From UBA8886 sp963578705 (lineage in GTDB: Archaea; Thermoplasmatota; Poseidoniia; MGIII; CG-Epi1): a DNA stretch of 41,528 bases. Both the position numbers and the translations under genes were made by a program. The stretch covers positions 1 through 41,528 of the forward strand of contig CAUZDT010000004.1 in the NCBI GenBank assembly GCA_963578705.1, read 5' to 3'. Shown one piece after another: positions 30,719-37,797 of the stretch. How positions within the stretch are numbered: position 1 is the stretch's first letter; the number at the start of each line of letters is the position of its first letter. Below the pieces are notes generated by a model. That model saw nothing but the letters and a program-made list of their open reading frames with translations, was not told the DNA's origin and searched no databases.

Positions 30719-31665
30719 CAGTGCGGCTCCGCCTCGCCCTGTATCCAGACCAGCGCCATGTGCAGCACCATCAACGCGATGCCGACGGCGGGCAGCACAA
30801 AGACGTGCAGCCAGTACATCCGCAGCACGGTGGTGCCGGTGAGCTGAGTCCCGCCGAAGACGAGTTGCGCCATCGGCGGCCCCATGGCCGGGATGGAGGT
30901 CGCCATCTCAAGGCCAATTGAGCCGGCGGCGAAACCAAGTTCGTCCCACGGCAGCAGGTAGCCGGTATAGCCAAAGAAAATAGTCACCATCAGCAGGATG
31001 GACCCCAGAATCCAGTTCAGCTCGCGCGGGTTGCGATACGCCCCCACGAAGTAGACTCGCATCATATGCAGGAACACCGCTGCGACCATGAAGTGTGCCG
31101 CCCAGTGGTGCACTGCACGCATGATGTAGCCAAAGCTCACCTCGGTCATGATGAGTTCCATCGACTCGTACGCTCCGGAGGTCATCTCGCCGGTAGCAGG
31201 GTCCTCAACGAAATCGCCGTCAGGGACGTAGTAGAAACCGAGATAGATGCCGGTAATGGTCAGGATGATGAACGCCAGGAACGAAAGCCCGCCGAGGCAG
31301 TAGAAGGGGTACCAGTACCAGACCGCCTTGACGTTGTACCGCTCGGTGTGCGACTGCGGGAAGGTGCGTCCACTCGCCGGCAGCAGCGTGAAGACCACCG
31401 AGTAGTATTCGCGCCGCGCCAGGCTGGCGTACCGCCGCAGCGCGAATCGCTCGTCGAGCCAGGCCCAGGTTGACAGCAGCACCTGCGGTAGCGCCCCGGT
31501 TGTCCAGAGGAAGGCGAAGCCGACCACTGCGCCGACCAGCGAGAGGAAAATCAGCAGGAAGGTGTAGTCGCGCATGAACTCCTCCAGCAGCGGCGTCTCG
31601 GCGCGGGCGCTCCCGGCTAGTGCCAGCAGCGCGATGGCGGTTGCAGCCGCTATTGTCGTTCTCAT
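30718..31665 (-). CDS. petB: b6-type cytochrome b with heme c(n)-type cysteine
   Basis: A 315-residue diheme cytochrome b of the short b6 type. An N-terminal signal-like helix (1-22) and one extra helix (about 33-55) precede the core. Heme ligands are H186/H200 and H287/H302; the 14- and 15-residue spacings match b6. FYCLGG places Cys123 where b6 Cys35 covalently binds heme c(n), and ELIMTEVSFGYIMRAVHHW closely tracks chloroplast b6. NPRELNW and YTGYLLPWDELG are further b6 signatures. ATG 31665 overlaps the Rieske stop (ATGA); an in-frame codon at 31689 would add eight residues. Together with the next gene it forms a split cytochrome b. Confidence 0.94.
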   Translation of the reverse strand: MRTTIAAATAIALLALAGSARAETPLLEEFMRDYTFLLIFLSLVGAVVGFAFLWTTGALPQVLLSTWAWLDERFALRRYASLARREYYSVVFTLLPASGRTFPQSHTERYNVKAVWYWYPFYCLGGLSFLAFIILTITGIYLGFYYVPDGDFVEDPATGEMTSGAYESMELIMTEVSFGYIMRAVHHWAAHFMVAAVFLHMMRVYFVGAYRNPRELNWILGSILLMVTIFFGYTGYLLPWDELGFAAGSIGLEMATSIPAMGPPMAQLVFGGTQLTGTTVLRMYWLHVFVLPAVGIALMVLHMALVWIQGEAEPH

Positions 31666-32339
31666 CCCTGTCCGCAGTATTTCAGCCACTCCAGTTTATC
31701 AGTTCGCCCTATAAGCTCACCGTCGCGTTCGATGATTGGCACAATCGGCAGCCCGTACGGCGCCGGCCCCTCGATCAGCTCGGCGACCATTACCTTGCGT
31801 CCCAGCTCGTCGGTAGCCTCGACAATCGAGAGCGGGTCGAAGCGGCTCAAGTGGCACGGGCAGAGGAACATGTTCTCGTAGGTGCCGCCGCTGAGGCTGC
31901 TGAGTCCCTCTTTCATAAAGACTGGTTTGCAGCAGAGGTGTGGGCACTTGTAGGTGTGGTACGCCATCATTACCGCGTTGCCCCCATCGTCGGAGATACC
32001 CCATTCAATCATTGCCTCCTCGGCCGGCAGCTTGATTAGCGTCAGCACGATTTCGCAGGTTCCTAGCTCCTGCTCCAGTTCCTTCGGCGCCCAGGTCACC
32101 ATCGCCGCCTGGTTCAACGCAAAGTCCTCTTTGCGTGCCACCTTGCCAGCCAGCGGTTCGTACCACGTGCCCGGCTCCCGTTCCTTGAAGAGCAGAGTGT
32201 CGTACGCCTCGTCCGAGTTGCAACGGACAACGGGTGGCGGCAGCAGCGTCATCAACGCCGGCACCGAGAGTGCGCCGCCCATGCCGCTGCCGGCAAGCGC
32301 GAGGGCGCCTTTCAGGAAATTGCGTCGTGTGACCGGCAT
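31662..32339 (-). CDS. Rieske iron-sulfur protein with TAT signal
   Basis: A 225-residue Rieske protein. The N-terminus TRRNFLKGALALAG is a twin-arginine signal that can also serve as membrane anchor. Cluster ligands are C132 and H134 (box 1, CPHLCC) and C160 and H163 (box 2, CPCHLS). C137 and C162 could form the usual disulfide, and C136 is an extra cysteine in box 1. The insert between the boxes is long, as in archaeal SoxF/SoxL-type proteins. It would take one electron from quinol at the Qo site and pass it to an acceptor outside the membrane. ATG 32339 directly follows the preceding stop. Confidence 0.94.
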   Translation of the reverse strand: MPVTRRNFLKGALALAGSGMGGALSVPALMTLLPPPVVRCNSDEAYDTLLFKEREPGTWYEPLAGKVARKEDFALNQAAMVTWAPKELEQELGTCEIVLTLIKLPAEEAMIEWGISDDGGNAVMMAYHTYKCPHLCCKPVFMKEGLSSLSGGTYENMFLCPCHLSRFDPLSIVEATDELGRKVMVAELIEGPAPYGLPIVPIIERDGELIGRTDKLEWLKYCGQG

Positions 32340-32711
32340 CTATCGCTCCAGCCGCGGCACGACCTTGTCGCGACGGCGCTTGGTTTCGAGTACGTCGGGC
32401 AGGAAGCTGCGGCGGTAGAGGTCGAGCATCAGCCCGAACGTCAGCATCGCCATACCGATGATGAATGAGAGGAAAGTCTGGTCCCATCCCTCAATCAGCC
32501 CGAAGATGAAGAGTGCGTCGTAGAGCAGCTGCACCACCATCAGCAGCATGATAATCGCGAAAATCGAGAGCTGTTCCGGCGCCGGCGTCTCGTGCCGAAT
32601 TGCACCGAGCTGCTCGTCACCGCGGGTGCCGAGCAGCTTCTGCGCGTCCGCTTGCGTCAGCTCGCCGCTGGCGACCTGCTCGAGGATTTCGTTAACCTCG
32701 GTAATTGGCAC
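32340..32711 (-). CDS. Small two-TM protein in the Rieske/cytochrome b operon
   Basis: A 123-residue protein. Residues 1-30 form a helical hairpin (VNEILEQVASGELTQADAQKLL) resembling the short SHOCT-like helices found at the ends of many small proteins. Two membrane helices follow (about 47-70 and 77-97), then a basic tail (LETKRRRDKVVPRLER). No cofactor ligand is seen. The only reasonable start is GTG at 32711, inside the upstream gene with a 20-bp overlap. Position suggests a small accessory subunit, comparable to the minor subunits of b6f, but this is inference. Confidence 0.75.
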   Translation of the reverse strand: MPITEVNEILEQVASGELTQADAQKLLGTRGDEQLGAIRHETPAPEQLSIFAIIMLLMVVQLLYDALFIFGLIEGWDQTFLSFIIGMAMLTFGLMLDLYRRSFLPDVLETKRRRDKVVPRLER

Positions 32712-33387
32712 TCCCCCCTCGTAGTACGATGTACGCCAGCAGCACGAAGCCCAGCGTCACGGCGATGCCAATCAGGCCAATCCAGTACTGTTTCAGGCTG
32801 ACTCCCAGCTCGTGGATGCCCTTCTCGTCCTCCAGCGCCTGCGGGGTCCCGAGAGAGACCGCCACGAGCCGGGTCCATGCATCGCCGGCGTCGTTGCCGT
32901 TCTCGCCGTTGACGACGTTGAAGTAGAGCGTCAGCACCGCGTCGCCCGTGCCTTCGTCAGGTGCAGTCCATGTCACGGTCCAGTTGCGCCGGTCGTTCGA
33001 GTCGGCGTTGTGCGAGAGCAGCCGGCCGCTGTCGCCGGTCCAGAAACCATTGCCGCCGGTGAAGCTCCCGTTGGTAACGCGCAGCAGGAAGCCGCCCGCC
33101 GCCGCCGGGTCGGCAGCGTCGGTGACGCCGGAATCGGTAATCGTGAGCGTTAGGTTGTAGACCGTCCCGGGCCCGTAGCGCGCCGGGAAGCCCTCGAGCG
33201 CCCACATTCCGGTTTCGCTCTGCTCGAGGTTGTGGCAGCTGCAACCTTCTACCAGTACGCCATTGGCCCAGTCGTCACCGCCGGTGTCGCCGCCTCCGGA
33301 ATACCCAAACACGCTTCCGCCCGTAAGGAGTGCGGCTGAAAGCAATGCGAAAATCAGTCCGAAATTACGTATATTTCGAAGAGCCAA
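32692..33387 (-). CDS. Membrane-anchored exported protein with CxCH motif, first gene of the b6/Hdr-like operon
   Basis: A 231-residue protein. A signal or anchor helix (about 8-28), an extracytoplasmic beta-sandwich of about 165 residues and a C-terminal helix (about 202-223) are visible. Near the N-terminus G-C49-S-C51-H52-N resembles a heme c site with one residue missing (CxCH, not CxxCH). The rest (RYGPGTVYNLTLTITDSG and WTVTWTAPDEGTGDAVLTLYFNVVNG) resembles reelin-like or choice-of-anchor domains that often follow cytochrome-like motifs. It may receive electrons from the Rieske protein, but heme binding is not established. The start is TTG at 33387 with GGAGG 6 nt upstream and a strong TATA box, so this mRNA has a leader. 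Confidence 0.75.
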   Translation of the reverse strand: MALRNIRNFGLIFALLSAALLTGGSVFGYSGGGDTGGDDWANGVLVEGCSCHNLEQSETGMWALEGFPARYGPGTVYNLTLTITDSGVTDAADPAAAGGFLLRVTNGSFTGGNGFWTGDSGRLLSHNADSNDRRNWTVTWTAPDEGTGDAVLTLYFNVVNGENGNDAGDAWTRLVAVSLGTPQALEDEKGIHELGVSLKQYWIGLIGIAVTLGFVLLAYIVLRGGSANYRG

Positions 33388-33428
33388 CCGTAACCTCCGG
33401 TAAGGTCACCCGCGAGGACGGCTTACCC

Positions 33429-33436
33429 TATATAAT
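33429..33436 (-). promoter_or_regulatory. Strong TATA box of the b6/Hdr-like operon
   Basis: The minus strand reads ATTATATA, the best TATA match in the window. It predicts a start near 33406 and a leader of about 19 nt that carries GGAGG (33393-33397) before the TTG codon. Use of a ribosome-binding site plus TTG sets this operon apart from the leaderless units. Confidence 0.65.
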
Positions 33437-33547
33437 GATATTGAGAAGTGTAGCAGCCGTTGGTCACCGTCAGGCGGCCAGTCAGGCTGCGCCGCGAGCC
33501 GGATGGCGAGCAGCAGCCACCAGAAAGGCTGCGTGGCGCAGCAGCCG

Positions 33548-33554
33548 CTTTTAG
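33548..33554 (+). promoter_or_regulatory. TATA-like box of the GT-C-like gene
   Basis: CTTTTAG is centred 24 nt upstream of the ATG at 33575. The 187-nt gap 33388-33574 holds this box and the divergent operon promoter; nothing else is recognised in it. Confidence 0.45.
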
Positions 33555-33574
33555 CACGCGCTGGCTGCACCGCC

Positions 33575-35170
33575 ATGGGCCGGCCTCTCCCCCGGGTTGC
33601 GGGCACACTCCTCGTGGCGGTGACGCTACTGCTACGCTGGCCCCTGACGCCGCGGCCAACCGGCACCGACGGCTTCCACTACATTGCGCTGGTGCAGGCG
33701 CTGCGCGAGGCGGGTGCGATGGAGTGGTTGCTCCACCCCGCCGCCTGGTTTGGCCTCTATCCTGGGACCACCCCTGCTGGCCATCTGGTGCTGACCGCTG
33801 CCTTCGAGGAAATCACAGGGCTCGGCTTCGAGGGGTCATCGCTGCTGCTCTCGCTCGCCATATCGTTGCTCGGCGTCGCCGGGATGTGGCTACTGGCAGG
33901 CGAGCTGGGCGTCTCGCCCCCGGCACGGCTGCTGGTGGCGCTCTCGTTCGCGGTCGCGCCGCGCTTCATCACCTTCGCGTTCTGGCGCTTCTCGCTGCGG
34001 CACCTGATGGTCGCGCTGCTGCCGCTCTTCCTCTGGGTGCTGCTGCGCAGCCAGAATAGTCGCTACGGCCGCCATCCGGCGCGGCTCATCGCGCTGGGGC
34101 TAGCGCTGGGACTGGCGCTGCCGGCGGTCCACCGCATGGGGCTGCTGCTGCCGGGCTTCCTGCTGGCGTTCGCGTTCGCGGCGGCACTCAGCCGCTGGCA
34201 GGCGGGCGCGCTCGACCGCGAGCGCGCCGCGCGGCAGGGGGTTGCTTTCTGCGCCGGGCTGGGGCTCTACCTCGCTTACCTCTCCTCCTTTGGCGGCACG
34301 CTCTACGCCCCGTCGGAGGGGCTCTTCAGCGTCTACCTTTTTGTGGGTGAAACGCTGCCGGTGCGGTTCGCCAACCTCGCGGTGCATTACGGACTGCTCG
34401 GCGGGCCGCTGCTGCTGCTGGCGCTCCTCGGCGCGGGTGGCACGCTCCAGCAGGGGCGCCCGGCGCTGGCGACCTGGCTGGCGCTGGCGTGGCTGGCGCT
34501 CGGCACCTATGTAATCCTCGACCGCATCTACCTCGTCTACCTGCTGCTGGTCGGGATGCTACTGCTGGTCGGCCCGGGCGCCGAGATGCTGCTGCGCGAG
34601 CTGCCGACCCGTCGCGGCCGGGCGGCGCTGGTGGCGGCGCTGTTCGTGCTGCCCGCCAGCGCGGCGTGGGTCGACCTGCGTGAGCGGCTGGACTACATGG
34701 CCGAGCCGGAGACATACTACAACTACCACATCCGTGAGGAGACAGTTTCAGCCGCTTTCTGGGGCGACGCTCACGCCGGGGATGCAGTATTCGAGACCAA
34801 CGACGCCAAGCGCAACCGCCGCGTCGATGCCTACTCGACTATGGTGCCGGAAGCGCAGGCCGGTGCGCTGGCGCAGGGCGTCATCGACCCGCAGGAAATG
34901 GAGTTGCGCTATATCGGCTGGCGTATGCTCTACTTCGAGCAGCGCGACCACCTCTGGACGTGGGAAAACCAAGGCGCGTTCAACGAGAACATCTCGGCCG
35001 ACCGCAGCCTCTCGCTGGTGAACTTGGCGTTCCCTGAACTCATAGGCAAGTCGAACGTCCCCGAGTCCATCGTCAGCAGCACCCACTACCGCTGGCTCGA
35101 CTGGTTCTGCTACCGCGTCTACGCTGGCGACGAGCTTGCTTTCTACTGGAGTTACGGCTACGTGGTGTGA
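33575..35170 (+). CDS. Polytopic membrane protein, GT-C glycosyltransferase-like
   Basis: A 531-residue protein with about ten hydrophobic helices up to about residue 375 and a soluble C-terminal domain of about 155 residues. The first extracytoplasmic loop starts with TGTDGFHYIALVQAL (about 29-43). It holds an acidic residue just after helix 1, as in GT-C enzymes such as the PMT/ArnT and AglB families, which use lipid-linked sugars. The C-terminal part is Tyr/Trp-rich and probably outside. No AglB WWDYG motif is seen, so oligosaccharyltransferase is unlikely. The assignment is by topology and this one loop, so it is tentative. ATG 33575 fits the TATA box; ATG 33503 would add a non-hydrophobic extension. 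Confidence 0.6.
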   Translation: MGRPLPRVAGTLLVAVTLLLRWPLTPRPTGTDGFHYIALVQALREAGAMEWLLHPAAWFGLYPGTTPAGHLVLTAAFEEITGLGFEGSSLLLSLAISLLGVAGMWLLAGELGVSPPARLLVALSFAVAPRFITFAFWRFSLRHLMVALLPLFLWVLLRSQNSRYGRHPARLIALGLALGLALPAVHRMGLLLPGFLLAFAFAAALSRWQAGALDRERAARQGVAFCAGLGLYLAYLSSFGGTLYAPSEGLFSVYLFVGETLPVRFANLAVHYGLLGGPLLLLALLGAGGTLQQGRPALATWLALAWLALGTYVILDRIYLVYLLLVGMLLLVGPGAEMLLRELPTRRGRAALVAALFVLPASAAWVDLRERLDYMAEPETYYNYHIREETVSAAFWGDAHAGDAVFETNDAKRNRRVDAYSTMVPEAQAGALAQGVIDPQEMELRYIGWRMLYFEQRDHLWTWENQGAFNENISADRSLSLVNLAFPELIGKSNVPESIVSSTHYRWLDWFCYRVYAGDELAFYWSYGYVV

Positions 35171-35172
35171 GT

Positions 35173-35181
35173 CTTTTAATA
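35173..35181 (+). promoter_or_regulatory. TATA box of the uS15-recJ operon
   Basis: CTTTTAATA is centred about 34 nt before the ATG at 35211, leaving a leader of roughly 8 nt. Confidence 0.5.
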
Positions 35182-35210
35182 GAGGGCTAACTGCCGCCCA
35201 CATTCCAGCT

Positions 35211-35663
35211 ATGGCACGAATCTATGCTCGACGGAAAGGCCGTTCCGGCTCCAGCGCGCTGCCCCGCAGCGAGCACCCTGCCTGGGCTCCCGAACCGAAA
35301 GAGGTTGAGGAGCTGGTGGGCAAGCTCTCGAAAGAGGGACTTTCAACGGCCGAAATCGGTCTCCAGCTGCGCGATTCGCACGGCATCCCGAGCGTCAAGC
35401 TGGCGACCGGCAAGGCGGTCGCGGCCATGGTGCGCGACGCCGGCATGGCGCCGGACCTCCCCGAAGACCTGACGAACCTGATGCGCAAGGCGGTGCGGCT
35501 GGGCGAGCACCTTGATTCCAACCGCAAGGATGTCCACAATCGGCGGGCGCTCCAGCTCACCGAGTCGAAGATACTGCGGCTGGTGCGCTACTACAAGCGC
35601 AACAGCGTGTTGCCGGACGACTGGAAATACACGCTCGCCAACGCCAAGCTGCTGGTCGGGTGA
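35211..35663 (+). CDS. rps15: Small ribosomal subunit protein uS15, archaeal type
   Basis: A 150-residue protein, the normal archaeal/eukaryotic length (eukaryotic RPS13). The archaeal N-terminal extension MARIYARRKGRSGSSALPRSEHPAW is present, followed by the helical S15 domain, including HLDSNRKDVHNRRALQLTESKILRLVRYYKR, which binds 16S rRNA helices. ATG 35211 gives the exact family N-terminus. The stop overlaps the GTG of the recJ-like gene; this adjacency is common in euryarchaea. Confidence 0.97.
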   Translation: MARIYARRKGRSGSSALPRSEHPAWAPEPKEVEELVGKLSKEGLSTAEIGLQLRDSHGIPSVKLATGKAVAAMVRDAGMAPDLPEDLTNLMRKAVRLGEHLDSNRKDVHNRRALQLTESKILRLVRYYKRNSVLPDDWKYTLANAKLLVG

Positions 35664-37003
35664 ACCCCGCCGCGGCGATGCCGCAGCCGCTGGAGGAGGC
35701 GGCGCAACCATTGGCTGACCGCCTGCGGGAAATCGAGCAGCCAGTCCGCATCATCGGCCATTACGACTGCGACGGACTGACTTCGTCAGCTATCCTGGTG
35801 CAGGCGCTGCTGCGGCTCGGGAAGCGTTTCCACCTCAGCAATGTCCTCTCGCTGGCGCCCGGCGTCATCGAACGGCTGAACCGCGAGGCACCCGCGCTGG
35901 TGCTCTTCACCGACCTCGGGTCGGGCTACATGGACCTGCTGGCGCAGCTCGAGGCGCCCGCGCTGGTGGTTGACCACCACCTGCCGCAGGGCGAGGTTCC
36001 CGGCAACGTCCTCGAGTTGAATGCCCACAAGGCAGGGGTTGACGGCAACCGCGAGGCGTCCGCCGCGAGCGTCGCCTTCGCGCTGGCGCTAACGCTGGAC
36101 GAGGCGAACCGTGACCTCGCCCCCATCGCGCTGGCGGGCGCCTGCGGCGACCGCCAGATGACCGGTGGATGGAAGGGCTGGAACCTCGGAATCGCCAATA
36201 TGGCTACTGAAGATAATTATTTAAAAGAAAAGCAGCAACTTCCGCTCTACGGCGCGACCCTGGCCGATGCGCTGGCGGGGTCGCTCGAACCATACCTCGT
36301 CGGCGTCTCTGGGCAGCCCGCCGCGGCCGAAAGCGCGCTGCGCGAAATCGGCCTCGACCCCACCGCGGCGCCGGATGGTCTCGCGGGCGAGGAGGCGGCG
36401 CGGCTGGCGGACTGGCTGGCGCTGAAGCTGCTCGAGCAGGGCGCCGGGAGCGAGCAGTGCGAGCAGCTTTTCGCGCCGAGCTACCAGTTGCCGGGGTGGG
36501 GCTACACCGTCTCCGAGCTGGCGTCGCTGGTCGACGCGAGCGGTCGGCAGGACGACACCTCGACCGGGATTGCGCTACTGCTCGGCTCGACGGAAGCACG
36601 TGGCCGTGCGGGGGCGCATGAGCTGGCGCAGCGCGAGCAATTGCTCGCGCTGCTCGGCGCGGCGAAGTTCGAGCGGCGCAACGCCATCCAGCACTTCAGC
36701 ACCAGCGAGCCGGCGCTGAAAGGCACGATTTGCGGGCTGGCGCTGGGCTACTTCCTCGACCGCTCGCTGCCTGCCATCGGCCTTTCGCCACGCGACGGCG
36801 AGCTGATAGTCTCCTCGCGCGCGACGCCGGAGCTCATCGAGCGCGGGCTCAACTTGGCCGAGGTTATGTCGCACGCCTCCGGAAAGTGCGGCGGCATTGG
36901 CGGTGGCCACGCCATCGCGGCTGGCGCCAGCGTGCCCCTCGACGCGGAAGAGCAATTCCTCGCCGTGGCCGACGAGCAGGTCGCCGCGCAGCTAGGTATC
37001 TAA
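35660..37003 (+). CDS. Archaeal RecJ-like DHH-family exonuclease/phosphoesterase
   Basis: A 447-residue DHH/DHHA1 protein. Metal-binding motifs are GHYDCDGLTSSA (about 34-45), FTDLGSG, VVDHHLP (the DHH motif, about 100-106) and GACGDRQM. The C-terminal DHHA1 domain ends with GGIGGGHAIAAGASV. Archaeal homologues (GAN/RecJ) act as 5'-3' or 3'-5' exonucleases, and some associate with GINS at the replisome like Cdc45. All catalytic residues look intact, so it is probably an active nuclease. The start is GTG at 35660 overlapping the uS15 stop. A short A/T-rich patch (36212-36232) encodes DNYLKEK. Confidence 0.92.
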   Translation: MNPAAAMPQPLEEAAQPLADRLREIEQPVRIIGHYDCDGLTSSAILVQALLRLGKRFHLSNVLSLAPGVIERLNREAPALVLFTDLGSGYMDLLAQLEAPALVVDHHLPQGEVPGNVLELNAHKAGVDGNREASAASVAFALALTLDEANRDLAPIALAGACGDRQMTGGWKGWNLGIANMATEDNYLKEKQQLPLYGATLADALAGSLEPYLVGVSGQPAAAESALREIGLDPTAAPDGLAGEEAARLADWLALKLLEQGAGSEQCEQLFAPSYQLPGWGYTVSELASLVDASGRQDDTSTGIALLLGSTEARGRAGAHELAQREQLLALLGAAKFERRNAIQHFSTSEPALKGTICGLALGYFLDRSLPAIGLSPRDGELIVSSRATPELIERGLNLAEVMSHASGKCGGIGGGHAIAAGASVPLDAEEQFLAVADEQVAAQLGI

Positions 37004-37005
37004 TA
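36997..37005 (+). promoter_or_regulatory. TATA-like box of trmI inside a small inverted repeat
   Basis: TATCTAATA is centred 24 nt before the ATG at 37025 and overlaps the recJ stop. The flanking bases make GGTAT-CTA-ATACC, a 5-bp inverted repeat that could be incidental. Confidence 0.45.
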
Positions 37006-37024
37006 CCGCGGTAGCTAACCCCGC

Positions 37025-37765
37025 ATGGCGAACTGGCGGCTGCTGCTGGCGCAGGGAAAAACGCACCTTGTAAACCTCGATGCCGAGAAGCAGGAGCTGC
37101 CCGGGCTGGGCGGATTCCGGTCGACGGTGCTGCGCAGAGCCCCTCTCGGCGTGGAGTTCGACCTGGTTGGCACCCCGGCGCGGCTGTTCGAGCCAACGCT
37201 GCCCGACCTCGAGGCAAGCCTGGCGCGCGGCCCGCAGGTAATCCTGCCGCGCGACCTGGCGTGGATAACGTGGGTGCTTGCCCTGGAGCCGGGCGACAGC
37301 GTGGTCGAGGCGGGTGGCGGCTCGGGCGGGCTGACGCTGGCACTGGCGCGCGCGGTCGCCCCCGATGGGCGGGTCGCGAGCTTCGAGCCGCGGCCGGCGC
37401 ACCGGAAGGTGCTCGAGCGCAACCTGCAACGCAGCCCGCACACGGCGCTGGTCGAGGTCATCCCGGAATCGCTGACGCCCGAAACTGAGCCCCGCGAATG
37501 CCACGCTGTTGCGCTGGACCTGCCGCAGCCGTGGGAGCTGCTCGGCTGGGCCGCCGCGTCGCTCGTTGCTGGCGGGCGGCTGGTGGCGTATTTGCCGACG
37601 ACCCCGCAAGTGGCGCAGTTGCTGGCGGCGCTCGAGGGGTGGGGCGAGCTGTCCGTCGTGGAAAACCTGCAGCGCGATTGGGAGACGCGGCCGCAGGCGC
37701 TGCGCCCGCAGCACCGGATGCTGGGCCACACCGGTTTCATCGTTAGCGCGCGCCATTTCGGGTGA
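37025..37765 (+). CDS. trmI: tRNA (adenine-N1) methyltransferase TrmI
   Basis: A 246-residue class I methyltransferase that makes m1A at tRNA positions 57/58 in archaea, usually as a homotetramer. A small N-terminal beta domain (about 1-65) contains the typical opening LLLAQGKTHLVNL. The AdoMet motif I is VVEAGGGSGGLTLALARAV (about 93-111), with the acidic ribose-binding motif FEPRPAH. ALDLPQPWELLG (about 162-173) is the D-x-P-x-P-W signature of the family. It is a single gene with its own promoter, 32 nt before the trxB ATG. Confidence 0.93.
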   Translation: MANWRLLLAQGKTHLVNLDAEKQELPGLGGFRSTVLRRAPLGVEFDLVGTPARLFEPTLPDLEASLARGPQVILPRDLAWITWVLALEPGDSVVEAGGGSGGLTLALARAVAPDGRVASFEPRPAHRKVLERNLQRSPHTALVEVIPESLTPETEPRECHAVALDLPQPWELLGWAAASLVAGGRLVAYLPTTPQVAQLLAALEGWGELSVVENLQRDWETRPQALRPQHRMLGHTGFIVSARHFG

Positions 37766-37768
37766 AAC

Positions 37769-37774
37769 CTTAAC
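37769..37774 (+). promoter_or_regulatory. TATA-like box of trxB
   Basis: CTTAAC is centred 26 nt before the ATG at 37798, immediately after the trmI stop. Confidence 0.45.
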
Positions 37775-37797
37775 CCGCCAGCCCGACTGGCGCAGCA

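Noticed and set aside
32692..33387. Calling the CxCH protein a c-type cytochrome
   Set aside because: The spacing is CxCH, not CxxCH, and no second heme ligand can be identified from sequence alone.
36997..37008. GGTAT-CTA-ATACC as an operator for trmI
   Set aside because: A 5-bp arm around a TATA box is easily due to chance, and no regulator is nearby.
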